From: Roseiconus nitratireducens
GTDB taxonomy: Bacteria > Planctomycetota > Planctomycetia > Pirellulales > Pirellulaceae
NCBI RefSeq assembly: GCF_008629675.1
Contig: NZ_VWOX01000006.1
Span: 372,001-436,000 of the forward strand
Length of the DNA: 64,000 nucleotides
Direction: 5' to 3'
The first letter of the stretch is position 1. Each line of letters starts with the position of its first letter. The translations under genes were made by a program, and so were the position numbers. The notes below the pieces were generated by a model that ran no database searches, was not told where the DNA came from, and was given only the letters and a program-made list of their open reading frames with translations. Of the stretch, positions 1 through 8,448 are shown in pieces.

Positions 1-1
1 C

Positions 2-1249
2 CTGGACAAGGCGGGACTGACCGAATCGCTGAAGAAGCTCGGTTTCCATACGGTCGGCTACGGGTGCACCACCTGCATCGGCAACAGCGGCCCGTTGCCG
101 CCGCCGGTCGCCAAAGCGATTCAGTCCGGAGATCTGGTGGCATCGGCCGTGCTCAGCGGCAACCGAAACTTTGAAGGCCGCGTCAATCCCCTGACCAAAG
201 CCAACTACCTGGCCAGCCCACCGCTGGTGGTCGCCTATGCCTTGGCCGGAACGACGGACATCGACCTGGTCAGCGAACCGCTTGGCCAGGATGAAAGCGG
301 AAACGACGTGTTCTTGAAAGACATCTGGCCGTCGGCCGAAGAAATCGTTGAAACAATGCGGTCGGCCATCGATCCATCGATGTTCACCGAACAGTACGAG
401 GCCGCCGTTAAAGGCAACGAATTGTGGAACGCGATCGAAGCGGCCCAGGGAGCAATCTACCCCTGGAGTGACGAAAGCACCTACATCCACCACCCGCCAT
501 TCCTGGATCAGGTCACCGGCCAGGATGTCCCGGACATCCATCCGATCTCGGGTGCGAAGTGTTTGGTCCTGTTGGGAGATTCCGTGACCACCGACCACAT
601 TTCTCCAGCCGGCGCCATCGCGACCGACGGACCAGCGGGAAGCTTTCTGCAAGAGAGCGGCGTGCCGGTGCGAGAATTCAACAGCTTTGGATCGCGCCGA
701 GGGAACGATTTGGTGATGGTGCGGGGCACCTTCGCCAACATCCGAATTCGCAACCAGTTGGCCCCGGGCACCGAAGGCGGCGTGACACGCTACTTGCCCA
801 CCGGTGAAGTGACCAGCATTTACGACGCTTCGATGCGCTACCAGGCCGAGGGCACGCCTTTGGTGGTTCTGGCGGGGACCGAGTATGGTACCGGCAGCAG
901 CCGCGACTGGGCCGCCAAAGGCACGATGTTGCTGGGCGTCAAAGCAGTGATCGCTGCCAGCTACGAACGCATTCACCGCAGCAATCTGGTGGGAATGGGT
1001 GTCCTGCCGCTGGAATTTGCCGGAGGAGAAACGTGGCAGTCGCTTGGGCTGACCGGTGAAGAGACCTTTGATATCCCGGATCTGTCCGACGACATGCAGC
1101 CACGCAGCACGATCACCGTCAAAGCCACGGCCGACGACGGGAAGGTCACCGAATTCGATTGCATTGTTCGCATCGACACCCCGGTCGAACTGCAGTACTA
1201 CCGCAACGGCGGCATCCTTCCCACCGTGCTCCGCAACCTTGCCCAATAG
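2..1249 (+). CDS. acnA: Aconitate hydratase, C-terminal part (5' end outside window)
   Basis: This is the last 415 residues of a monofunctional AcnA/IRP1-type aconitase (family about 900 residues), which interconverts citrate and isocitrate in the cytosolic TCA cycle. The reading frame is open from base 2, so the gene starts upstream of the window. Near the start [14 protein letters not shown] carries two of the three cysteines that hold the [4Fe-4S] cluster. Further on, [47 protein letters not shown] and [20 protein letters not shown] are the substrate-binding and swivel-domain signatures of AcnA. The frame ends with TAG at 1247-1249. A small TPR gene follows after 41 bases in the same direction and may be co-transcribed. 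Identification is secure. Confidence 0.96.
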   Translation: MDKAGLTESLKKLGFHTVGYGCTTCIGNSGPLPPPVAKAIQSGDLVASAVLSGNRNFEGRVNPLTKANYLASPPLVVAYALAGTTDIDLVSEPLGQDESGNDVFLKDIWPSAEEIVETMRSAIDPSMFTEQYEAAVKGNELWNAIEAAQGAIYPWSDESTYIHHPPFLDQVTGQDVPDIHPISGAKCLVLLGDSVTTDHISPAGAIATDGPAGSFLQESGVPVREFNSFGSRRGNDLVMVRGTFANIRIRNQLAPGTEGGVTRYLPTGEVTSIYDASMRYQAEGTPLVVLAGTEYGTGSSRDWAAKGTMLLGVKAVIAASYERIHRSNLVGMGVLPLEFAGGETWQSLGLTGEETFDIPDLSDDMQPRSTITVKATADDGKVTEFDCIVRIDTPVELQYYRNGGILPTVLRNLAQ

Positions 1250-1290
1250 TCATCGACGCCCAACAGACATCGACCCGGAATGAAGAACCG

Positions 1291-1626
1291 ATGAGTGATT
1301 TGCACCAACGCTACAACGAAGTCGAAAAACTGATCGACGAGGAAAAGTACCCCGAAGCGATTGAAGGCTTGACCGCGATCGTGGAGGAAGACGACTCGTA
1401 CGTCCTAGCGCATTTGGCTCTGGCCCGCGTGTACACCAAAACGGGCCAACACGCCGAAGCAATCCAACACGGTGAAAAGGCTTGCGAGTTGGAACCGGAC
1501 GATCCGTTCAACTTCACGGCGATGAGCGTCACCTACCAGCGGGCCTGGGCTGGGACTCAGGACCAGCAGTACATCGCCAAAGCCGAAGATGCGATGGCGA
1601 AAGCGCAAATGCTGCAAAGCCGGTGA
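1291..1626 (+). CDS. Small tetratricopeptide repeat protein
   Basis: A 111-residue protein with no signal peptide, so probably cytosolic. Residues about 15-90 form two to three TPR helical hairpins: YPEAIEGLTAIVEEDDSYV, AHLALARVYTKTGQHAEAI and the following helix with a CELEPDDP turn match the TPR spacing of Ala/Gly/Tyr positions. The C-terminal helix is rich in Ala and Lys. ATG at 1291 was chosen because homology-like sequence starts there and the upstream extension reads into the aconitase gene. It lies 41 bases after aconitase, so one transcript is likely. The partner protein is unknown; TPRs serve as protein-binding scaffolds. Function beyond that cannot be stated. Confidence 0.8.
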   Translation: MSDLHQRYNEVEKLIDEEKYPEAIEGLTAIVEEDDSYVLAHLALARVYTKTGQHAEAIQHGEKACELEPDDPFNFTAMSVTYQRAWAGTQDQQYIAKAEDAMAKAQMLQSR

Positions 1627-1635
1627 TCGGCGTGC

Positions 1636-1740
1636 CTCCAGCCGCGAAGCGGCGACAGCCCCCTGCCGTCGGCGTAAGCCGACGGTAGCGACTGCCCAAA
1701 CATCACAGCCGCGAAGCGGCGACAGCAACGCCGCGGTCAG
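1636..1740 (-). repeat. Dispersed hairpin repeat, copy 1 (two half-units)
   Basis: Read on the minus strand this spacer holds a perfect 8-bp hairpin (1666-1685, CCGTCGGC stem with a 4-base loop) followed by CAGGG and a CGCTTCGCGGCTGGAGG tail. A second tail-like half-unit, CAGCCGCGAAGCGGCGACAG on the plus strand, is repeated at about 1638 and 1706. Related copies lie at 3488-3574, 7181-7227 and 50544-50628. It occupies the spacer between the convergent ends of the TPR gene and the 1749-2717 gene. Confidence 0.75.
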
Positions 1741-1748
1741 ACCCTACC

Positions 1749-2717
1749 CTAGCGGACAAAGCCACGATAAGGCATCGCGTCGCGGGCCGATGCCTGGTAG
1801 GTCGCCGGCGTCCCAGCGCCGATCGCCGCCGGCGAAACACGCGACAGGTCGACCGACTGCGACGCGCCCTGGGGCATCACAAACAGATTCGGATCGCCGC
1901 TCAGGATCTGGTTGATGGCATAGGTGCCGACTTCGATCTTCATGTGCAAAGGCGGTCCGCCGACCGGCGAGAGTTGCAGCTCCACGATGTGCGGCAGGGA
2001 GCATTGCTGCTCCGGAAAGAATTCATGGTTCCTGGCACTACTTCTGGCCACTTCGACGCGGTTGGGTGAATACAGGATCTGGTCGGTCACGTGCCCCGCC
2101 TGTGCATCGATGTAGCACACGCGTTGAAACACACCCGCGGGCGTCGGCATCGCGCTCCGGATCTCCAGCTTGCCGTCCGGGCGACGGACCGGCCCCTGAA
2201 GGACCTGCGCCGGATCGATCTGGACCAGTCCTAGCGAATCCATGATCCAGGTGGGATCGACCGGCAGGATGGCTCGATCAAGTTGCCGCTGGTATTCGTC
2301 ATGCCGAGCAAAGTACAGGGTTTTGCCGATTCCTTCGGGAACCTCAAACCAGAAGACTTCGGGGTTGCTGCCCATGTCCAGGCCCGACCCCATCACGATC
2401 GGCAAACTGGCGCGCAGTCGGAACTCACGATCGCGGCGCAGGGCCAGCGTCGCGGACAACTCCGGCACGCTAGGCATCGACAACACATCGACGGTCGCCG
2501 TGTTGCTGGACAACTCGCGGATCACCGAGGTCCGATTGACCGCGGCCGCCACCTCGGCCAGGCCCAGGTTTTCGTTCAGCACCGGTGGCGGCGGGGGAAG
2601 CGGCATGATTTCCTGCCGTCGCGAACACGTGGCCCCGCCGGAGACGAACAGCACGCCCAACATGCACAAGACGACCCAACAGCGTGCGGCGGCGAAATCA
2701 AGCTTCATCGGTCGCAT
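1749..2717 (-). CDS. Hypothetical secreted/lipoprotein-like protein (LolA-like character)
   Basis: About 322 residues. The N-terminus has a hydrophobic segment (CWVVLCMLGVLFVSGGATC) and then a short Pro-rich linker, so it is exported; the Cys suggests a lipoprotein, but the residues before it are not a classical lipobox. The rest is predicted mostly beta, with LRRDREFRLRASLPIVMGSG and a strand-rich C-terminal half ending in the LQLSPVGGPPLHMKIEVG region. This resembles LolA/LolB-type half-barrels that bind lipid or lipoprotein, but that is inference. Start choice: ATG 2717 overlaps the stop of the upstream gene as TGATG and has GAGGAG just before it; ATG 2708 is an alternative with better spacing from the same GAGGAG. 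It is translationally coupled to the upstream gene. Confidence 0.75.
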   Translation of the reverse strand: MRPMKLDFAAARCWVVLCMLGVLFVSGGATCSRRQEIMPLPPPPPVLNENLGLAEVAAAVNRTSVIRELSSNTATVDVLSMPSVPELSATLALRRDREFRLRASLPIVMGSGLDMGSNPEVFWFEVPEGIGKTLYFARHDEYQRQLDRAILPVDPTWIMDSLGLVQIDPAQVLQGPVRRPDGKLEIRSAMPTPAGVFQRVCYIDAQAGHVTDQILYSPNRVEVARSSARNHEFFPEQQCSLPHIVELQLSPVGGPPLHMKIEVGTYAINQILSGDPNLFVMPQGASQSVDLSRVSPAAIGAGTPATYQASARDAMPYRGFVR

Positions 2718-3250
2718 CACTCCTCGTGCGTTTCGCCGGCTTCACAGTACAGCAATTCGTTCAAAGCTTCACTCAATCGCTCCGCCTCGCTGCGACCGAT
2801 CGGACATTCAATCACACTGATCACCGAACCGTCGTCAACGACTTCCACGTGCAGCATGGGAGGTTCGGCGGCACCGGCCGATTCGGGGGCAACTGACTGC
2901 TCCGCCGGCGCTTCGGCAAGACGGACGTGCCGCCGCCGAAGCAACATCAACGCCAGCAGGTATCGCGTTTTCGCCTGATCCGGCATCGCTTCCATTTGCC
3001 GCAACAGGTCGATCAGGACTTCGCGCGGGGCGAGCACCAACTTCTTTTCGCCCGCGGTCGGCATCCGGCACTTCCAATGCCCCACGGTGCCTTCGGGCGG
3101 ACCCTTCCAGGCATCCAGGCTGTAGTCCCGCCGCTCGTATTGATCGTCGCCTTCGATGACGACGGAGTAGTACCACTCGCCCTCCTTCAAAGGACGCTTC
3201 TCGACGTAGCATTGGCGGCTACAACGGCTGACTTTGTACTCGCCCAGCAT
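2717..3250 (-). CDS. Hypothetical cytosolic protein with clustered cysteines
   Basis: A 177-residue protein starting at the ATG at 3250; the open frame extends further upstream, but that part lies inside palindromic repeats and is arginine-rich nonsense. The N-terminal half has Tyr/Trp-rich sequence (SRCSRQCYVEKRPLKEG, then EWYYSVVIEGDD and GHWKCRMP) with three cysteines that could bind metal. The C-terminal half holds a leucine/arginine helix (RYLLALMLLRRRHVRL), a Pro/Ala linker and a beta strand MLHVEVVDDGSVISVIECP. No export signal is seen. I recognise the style of a planctomycete-restricted hypothetical but no named family. The stop overlaps the next gene by TGATG, so the two products probably work together. 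Confidence 0.75.
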   Translation of the reverse strand: MLGEYKVSRCSRQCYVEKRPLKEGEWYYSVVIEGDDQYERRDYSLDAWKGPPEGTVGHWKCRMPTAGEKKLVLAPREVLIDLLRQMEAMPDQAKTRYLLALMLLRRRHVRLAEAPAEQSVAPESAGAAEPPMLHVEVVDDGSVISVIECPIGRSEAERLSEALNELLYCEAGETHEE

Positions 3251-3363
3251 TTCGCTTGGTGGTGGTGATTGGCGGTGGCGGAACCTTGCATCAGGTTTTG
3301 TAGCAAAGCCGCGTCGCCGGCCGAAAGGCAAGTGTCCTATTTCCCCACGCAATCGCCTAAGTC

Positions 3364-3482
3364 CTCGTCCCGGGCTCCCGCCCGGGAACGCACTGCACGC
3401 TGGCTCCGCCAGCCCCTCGGTACGCACTGCCTCGTTCCCGGGCTCCCGCCCGGGATCGCACTGTAGGCTGGCTCCGCCAGCC
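3364..3482. repeat. Tandem pair of palindromic CCCGGGCTCCCGCCCGGG units
   Basis: Two copies of a roughly 51-base unit lie at 3364-3414 and 3431-3482, 67 bases apart. Each has a CCCGGG hairpin (CCCGGGCTCCCGCCCGGG), the word CGCACTG, and then a second hairpin GGCTGGCTCCGCCAGCC. The spacer between the units repeats TACGCACTGC. The copies differ at only a few bases. Such mirrored units are REP-like. Confidence 0.85.
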
Positions 3483-3487
3483 ACCCC

Positions 3488-3574
3488 GCCGTTTCCGTCG
3501 GCTTGCGCCGACGGCCAGGGCGGACTGCCGCGCTTCGCGACTGGAGCTCCTGCGGTTTTACTTCATCCTCCTTC
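3488..3574 (+). repeat. Dispersed hairpin repeat, copy 2
   Basis: Starts GCCGTTTCCGTCGG, contains the perfect hairpin CCGTCGGC-TTGC-GCCGACGG at 3495-3514, then CAGGG, CGCTTCGCGACTGGAG, and a tail ending GGTTTTACTTCATCCTCCTTC. It aligns along its whole length with 50544-50628 and, reverse-complemented, with the core at 1636-1740. Confidence 0.8.
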
Positions 3575-3810
3575 CCAGGGAAGCTCGATCGACAACGAGG
3601 GGGTGCCGATCCGCCGACCGGGGGACGCGGTCCGGCCCGTTTGCCGCAGAATCCGCCGCTACAGCGTTGCTGTGGGGTACAAAGATTAAGTCAACTCGTT
3701 TTTCAGGTGAACGCGCCTCTTCTCGTTTCCTTCTCGCCCGATCGCCGCCAATGCCGAAGCGAAAACTCGCTCCCATCTGCTTCTCGCCAATCCACATTGC
3801 CGGCGTCGCC

Positions 3811-5751
3811 ATGCGGACCAGCTGGCTGCTCGTTCTGACCATCACGATCCTGCCGGTAATGACGGGCGAGGCGTACGGCCAGTCGGCCAAGAAGAAAGGC
3901 AAGCGTGCTCCGGCGGCTCGCAAGATTCGGCTTCCACAAAGCGTCCGAACGGCCCCTTCGAACCTGATGACCGTGCCGTCGGTTCCGGCGGAGCGACGGA
4001 CCCAATTGGAATTGGCCGCTGCCGAACTGGATCGGTTGATCGAGGCCAAGCTGAGCGAGCAGGGGGTGCCCCCCAATCCGGAATGTTCTGACGAGGTCTT
4101 CTTGCGTCGGGTCTACCTGGACGTGGCTGGCAGGATCCCGACGTTCTCGGAAGCCCAGGCGTTTCTGGATTCGGAGGACCCCGACCGACGTCTGGAACTG
4201 ATCGATCAGTTGCTGAGCAGCCCCGACCACGTCAGCCACTTTTACAACTTCTGGGCCGACGTGCTGCGGTTGTGCGAACGGCCCCAGCCGAACATCGTGC
4301 TGGAACCCTTTTTGGACTACGTCAAAGAATCGATCCGCACCAACAAGCCGTACGACCAGTGGGTCTACGAAATGTTGACGGCAGAAGGCAAGGTTTGGGA
4401 GAACCCGGCCGTCGGATACCCACTGCGGGACGACGGCATGCCGTTGCCGTACGTCGACAACACCGTCCGCGTTTTTCTGGGAACGCAGATCGGCTGCGCC
4501 CAATGCCACGATCACCCCTTTGATCAGTGGACCCAATTTCAGTTCTATGAGTTAGCCGCGTTCACCACGGGGACGCGGACCCGAATTCGCAAAGGCGACC
4601 CCGGATTCGAAAAACGCAATCCCGCCAATGAAATGATCAACGAGGCGAGAAAGCACTATGACAAAGGGCGCGTGCCGGGCCCCTTCCAGCGACTCGTTCG
4701 AGCCAACACCTACAAAGTTTCCGAAGTCGATGCCGCAATGCGACTGCCGCACGATTACGCATACTCGGATGCGAAGCCGAACGCCGTGGTCAAGCCGGCC
4801 GTGCTGTGGGGGGAAGTCCCCACAAAGTCCCAGAACGCCTCACCGCGACACCAGTTCGCCGCTTGGCTGACCAGCCCGAAGAATGAACGGTTTAGCGAGA
4901 CGATCGTCAATCGATTGTGGAAACACTACCTCGGAGTCGGCCTGGTCGAACCGATCGACGATTTTCGCGATGAACATCCGTGCGTGAATGAACCGGCGAT
5001 GAAGTTCCTCGCGGAGGAACTGATCCGATCGGGATTCGATTTGAAGGACCTGATCCGCACGATTCTGTATTCACGCAGCTACCAGCGATCAGCATCGGAC
5101 TACGACACCACCAGCGGCAAACCTTATTTCTTTCCTGGGCCGATCGTGCGACGCATGACGGCCGAGCAAGTCTGGGATTCGATGTTGACCCTGGCGGTTC
5201 GCAATCCGATGCCCTTCCAGCGGCCCGGCGTGAAAGACTTGGCCCCGATTTTGGACGTCAACTTCGCGACGTTGACCTTCCCCCAGGCAAAAACGCAGTC
5301 GGAAGAGTTCGCGTCGACGTATTTCTTGAATGCGTACAAGCGAAGCCTGAATCAACATGCCTACCAAGGCGACGTGCTGTGCCGCGCCAGTGAATTGCCC
5401 TCACCGCAAAACGGCGATCACTTCCTGCGACAATTCGGGCAAAGCGACCGAGAAACCATCAACGGCTCGGTCAAGGACGCGACGGTCCCGCAAATCCTGG
5501 CGATGTTCAATGGACCGATCACCCACGTGATGTTGGAACCCGGATCGGCAATTGTCGACGACGTCCTGGCCATCGAATCAACCCGAGAACGGATTGACGC
5601 CATCTTCCTAAGTGTTTTGGCCCGCCGCCCTTCGTCCCAGGATCGAATCGTCGCGGCCAAAGAGCTTTCCAGGACGAGCAATGACAACGTCGGATACGGC
5701 AACATCATCTGGGCGTTGCTGAATACGCGAGAGTTCTTGTTCATCCAATAA
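3811..5751 (+). CDS. Exported DUF1549/DUF1553 protein with CxxCH motif
   Basis: A 646-residue protein of the planctomycete DUF1549-DUF1553 family. ATG 3811 begins a signal peptide (MRTSWLLVLTITILPVMTG, cleavage likely after EAYG); ATG 3751 upstream is possible but would bury the signal. DUF1549 spans roughly residues 60-260, with DEVFLRRVYLDVAGRIPT and SSPDHVSHFYNFWADVLRL. CAQCHDHPFDQW is a CxxCH heme-attachment-like site. DUF1553 fills the C-terminal half, with HQFAAWLTSPKNERFSETIV and NRLWKHYLGVGLVEP. The reaction is unknown for the family; a periplasmic redox or polysaccharide-degradation role is often proposed. The DUF1501 gene follows after 76 bases and is the usual partner. Confidence 0.9.
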   Translation: MRTSWLLVLTITILPVMTGEAYGQSAKKKGKRAPAARKIRLPQSVRTAPSNLMTVPSVPAERRTQLELAAAELDRLIEAKLSEQGVPPNPECSDEVFLRRVYLDVAGRIPTFSEAQAFLDSEDPDRRLELIDQLLSSPDHVSHFYNFWADVLRLCERPQPNIVLEPFLDYVKESIRTNKPYDQWVYEMLTAEGKVWENPAVGYPLRDDGMPLPYVDNTVRVFLGTQIGCAQCHDHPFDQWTQFQFYELAAFTTGTRTRIRKGDPGFEKRNPANEMINEARKHYDKGRVPGPFQRLVRANTYKVSEVDAAMRLPHDYAYSDAKPNAVVKPAVLWGEVPTKSQNASPRHQFAAWLTSPKNERFSETIVNRLWKHYLGVGLVEPIDDFRDEHPCVNEPAMKFLAEELIRSGFDLKDLIRTILYSRSYQRSASDYDTTSGKPYFFPGPIVRRMTAEQVWDSMLTLAVRNPMPFQRPGVKDLAPILDVNFATLTFPQAKTQSEEFASTYFLNAYKRSLNQHAYQGDVLCRASELPSPQNGDHFLRQFGQSDRETINGSVKDATVPQILAMFNGPITHVMLEPGSAIVDDVLAIESTRERIDAIFLSVLARRPSSQDRIVAAKELSRTSNDNVGYGNIIWALLNTREFLFIQ

Positions 5752-5827
5752 GTCCGCTCATCTTCAGCCCCGGAATCCGGGGTCCCCTCTCACCGGCCCG
5801 AATCCCCACGCTTTCAGAACCGAACCG

Positions 5828-7126
5828 ATGACTCGTCCCGAGATTAGTACCGAGAGCCGCCGCGAATTTTTGCGTCACATCGCCAGGGATTGCTTGGGCG
5901 TTTCCTTCGCCGGCGCGGTCGGTAGTGGAGCGATGACGTCACTGGGCGAAGCCCAGGCCGCTGAGATTCCGGGCGGCAAGGCCAAACACATCATCTACCT
6001 GTTCATGGAGGGAGCGATGTCGCATTTGGACACGTTCGATCCCAAAACAGGCGTTGAAGAGGCTGGTGAGACGAAACCGATCCAGACACGCGTACCGGGC
6101 ATGGCATTCGGGGACCGCTTTCCAAAACTTGCCTACCTGGCCGGGGCGATCGCCGTCGTGCGTTCGCTGAGCACCGAAACGGGGGCGCATGAAAAGGGGC
6201 GGTACCTGATGCGGACCTCCTACAAACAGCTCAACAGCATTCAGCATCCTGCGCTGGGCGCTTGGATGCTGTCGGAGCAAGGGCGACTCAATCGCGAGCT
6301 TCCCGGCAATTACGTCGTCGGGTCTGGAAATGGACATCCGGGAGCCGGCTTCTTGGAGCCGTCGTTGTCACCGGTCCCCATTGCGAACCCGAGTGCGGGT
6401 ATCAAGAACATCAAATTGCCCAAGTATTTGCCCGAACCGCTGTTTGAGCGGCGACTGATGTTGGCAAGCAAATTCGACTCGTCCTTCCAATCCGATCACC
6501 GCAGCAACCCCAAGATCGAAGCCTACAACCAGTTGTATCACGAAGCACGCAACCTGATGGGCAGCGAGCACCTGAAGGTGTTTGACATCCGCCAAGAACC
6601 TCAGGCAGTCCGCGACGCCTACGGCAACAACACGCTCGGCCAGGGTTGTCTACTGGCCCGGCGGTTGGTGCAAAGCGGTGCCCGGTTCGTGGAAGTCTCC
6701 TACGGCGGATGGGACATGCACCAGGACCTCTATGGCCGGTTGGACGAACGTGCCGAACACTTGGATACCGCCCTGGGGATCTTGTTGAAAGACCTGCATC
6801 GCTTGGGCCTGTTGGAGGAAACGCTGGTCGTGCTCACCACCGAATTTGGCCGCAAACCGAAATTGAATGCCAACGCGGGTCGAGATCACCATCCGGGCGC
6901 ATTCTGTTCTCTTTTGGCGGGTGCCGGTATCCGCGGCGGACAAGTGCATGGTGCCAGCGACGAAAAAGGCTTCTCGGTCGCCGAAGACCATGTCTCGGTC
7001 AGCGACTTCAACAAGACGATCGCTGCCGCCGCCGGGTTGCCGTTGGAGAAAGAACAGTTCGCACCCAACGGCCGTCCGTTCAAGATTGGCGGCGACGGGG
7101 ATGCGGTTGCGGCCCTGTTGGCTTAG
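5828..7126 (+). CDS. DUF1501 protein with Tat signal
   Basis: A 432-residue DUF1501 protein, a family related to alkaline phosphatase/sulfatase folds. The N-terminus has a twin-arginine signal (ESRREFLRHIARDCLG) followed by a hydrophobic stretch, so the protein should be exported folded. IIYLFMEGAMSHLDTFDPKTG is the N-terminal family signature; GWDMHQDLYGRLDERAEHLD, VVLTTEFGRKPKLNANAGRDHH and GASDEKGFSVAEDHVSVSD are the C-terminal ones, and the Asp/His residues there are the likely metal ligands. It follows the DUF1549/DUF1553 gene and is probably in one operon with it. Substrate is not known. Confidence 0.92.
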   Translation: MTRPEISTESRREFLRHIARDCLGVSFAGAVGSGAMTSLGEAQAAEIPGGKAKHIIYLFMEGAMSHLDTFDPKTGVEEAGETKPIQTRVPGMAFGDRFPKLAYLAGAIAVVRSLSTETGAHEKGRYLMRTSYKQLNSIQHPALGAWMLSEQGRLNRELPGNYVVGSGNGHPGAGFLEPSLSPVPIANPSAGIKNIKLPKYLPEPLFERRLMLASKFDSSFQSDHRSNPKIEAYNQLYHEARNLMGSEHLKVFDIRQEPQAVRDAYGNNTLGQGCLLARRLVQSGARFVEVSYGGWDMHQDLYGRLDERAEHLDTALGILLKDLHRLGLLEETLVVLTTEFGRKPKLNANAGRDHHPGAFCSLLAGAGIRGGQVHGASDEKGFSVAEDHVSVSDFNKTIAAAAGLPLEKEQFAPNGRPFKIGGDGDAVAALLA

Positions 7127-7180
7127 CCCCTGCTTGCTTCACGCTTGCTTCACCTTGCCGTCCAGGGCTCAGGTAAATGC

Positions 7181-7227
7181 TCCAGTCGCGAAGCGCCGAC
7201 AGCAACACCGCCCCAGCGAATCGCTGG
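7181..7227 (-). repeat. Dispersed hairpin repeat, partial copy
   Basis: CCAGTCGCGAAGCGCCGACAG followed by CAACACCGCC matches the half-unit at 1706-1735 with few differences. A 6-bp hairpin CCAGCG-AAT-CGCTGG (7213-7227) closes it. It sits between the convergent DUF1501 and fliG genes, where it could act as a bidirectional transcription end. Confidence 0.6.
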
Positions 7228-7255
7228 ACAGCGCCGGATGCCGATGGCCGCCGAG

Positions 7256-8437
7256 TCAGGCAACCATTGATCTGGATTCCGCGGTGATCCGCATCACGAT
7301 TTGGGAAACCTGTCGTTTCGCCGCGTCGATCTCTGACAGTTGCAACTGCCCGACGCGACGCATATCGCTGCGCACTTTTCGTGCCGTGCGACGGGGCAAC
7401 AGCCCCAAGATCGTTTCCGCCGTTTCATTGGGTAGTCCACAAAGCACCAGGAACGCTTGCTTGGTGGTCACCATCCCCAAGGCCCGACACAACGTCTTGG
7501 GATCTGTCTCCAAGAGGAATTGGTCCACCCGTTCCGCGTCCCCCGAGTCACCGGACGTGGCATACGGCGGACCAACTGAGCGGACTTGATCACCGTGATC
7601 GCCGCTGGCGGCGTCCTTTGGAAGGTGTCGGCGACGCTTCAGTCGTTCGGCCTGCAGGTCATAGCTGACTGGCCAAGTGTCGGCCTCAGACGGTTGGACG
7701 GGATGATGCAGTTGATCCACCAACTGCTGCAACATCTCTGGAGCCATTTGCAGGGGCCGGCCCGAATCGGCATCGATGCGATTCCTCAAGTGGGCTGCGA
7801 TCTCCTGGACGGTCTCGGGTGGCACCTCGCCCAGTCGGGCCAGGCGACTGAGCGTTTCAGCCTGCAAATGCTCCGGCATCTTCGGTAGCAACAAGGCGGC
7901 GGTGTGCGGCTCGATCGACGAGAGGACGACGGCGATCGTCTGGGGGCTTTCCCCATGCAACAACCTGGCCGCATCGTTGGTGTGCATGCGAAGCAAGAAA
8001 TCCATCGGCCCGGCCGAGTCCTGCAAACCGGACTGCGTCGAAGCTTCGTCCCGAGGGTCCGATGGATGGGACGCCGAGGTCGGTCGCCCAGACGTGCCGA
8101 CGGGCTCTCGACTTCGCGCCAAGGATAGGGATCGTTTTTTTGCCAGCCGCGCGCGGCCGATCAAGATTTCATCTTGGATTTCGGACTCAACGGATTCGAC
8201 GCTCTTGGTCTCGCGATGCAACTGCTCGCGCATCACCGACAGCACGCGGTACTGTTCCATGGGGTCCACCTCGCCCAACGCGTCGATCTTTTCGACCACT
8301 CGCTGCTTGTCCAACGGGCTGAGTTGGCCCAGCAAGGCTCGGTGGGTGCGTTTTGGCAGGGCCAATAGCAGGATCGCGATTTGACGGACCGGAATGTCGT
8401 GATCCCTGGACACCGGGTCGCGTTCAAGTTGAAGCAT
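7256..8437 (-). CDS. fliG: Flagellar motor switch protein FliG (divergent)
   Basis: A 393-residue FliG, the rotor protein that sits on the FliF ring and contacts the stator. The N-terminal domain runs to about residue 100, followed by a long low-complexity linker (residues about 105-145). The middle domain holds LLHGESPQTIAVVLSSIEP, matching the EHPQTIA signature with His replaced by Ser. The C-terminal torque domain ends QLQLSEIDAAKRQVSQIVMRI. By eye, of the five E. coli charged torque residues only those equivalent to R281 and D289 are kept; K264, D288 and R297 align with Cys, Ser and Gln. ATG 8437 was chosen over TTG 8452 because TGAGGAAACC precedes it. It starts 11 bases after fliF. Confidence 0.88.
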   Translation of the reverse strand: MLQLERDPVSRDHDIPVRQIAILLLALPKRTHRALLGQLSPLDKQRVVEKIDALGEVDPMEQYRVLSVMREQLHRETKSVESVESEIQDEILIGRARLAKKRSLSLARSREPVGTSGRPTSASHPSDPRDEASTQSGLQDSAGPMDFLLRMHTNDAARLLHGESPQTIAVVLSSIEPHTAALLLPKMPEHLQAETLSRLARLGEVPPETVQEIAAHLRNRIDADSGRPLQMAPEMLQQLVDQLHHPVQPSEADTWPVSYDLQAERLKRRRHLPKDAASGDHGDQVRSVGPPYATSGDSGDAERVDQFLLETDPKTLCRALGMVTTKQAFLVLCGLPNETAETILGLLPRRTARKVRSDMRRVGQLQLSEIDAAKRQVSQIVMRITAESRSMVA

Positions 8438-8448
8438 CGTTGGTTTCC

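Larger units (their letters stand above)
3251..3810. other. Repeat-rich intergenic region between divergent genes
   Basis: 560 bases separate the divergent genes at 3250 (-) and 3811 (+). The left half is packed with palindromic units (3364-3482 and 3488-3574, listed separately). The segment 3600-3810 has no repeat that I can see and should contain the promoter of the DUF1549/DUF1553 gene; no convincing -35/-10 pair stands out in this GC-rich sequence. Open frames across it are read through palindromes and have no protein-like composition. Confidence 0.7.
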
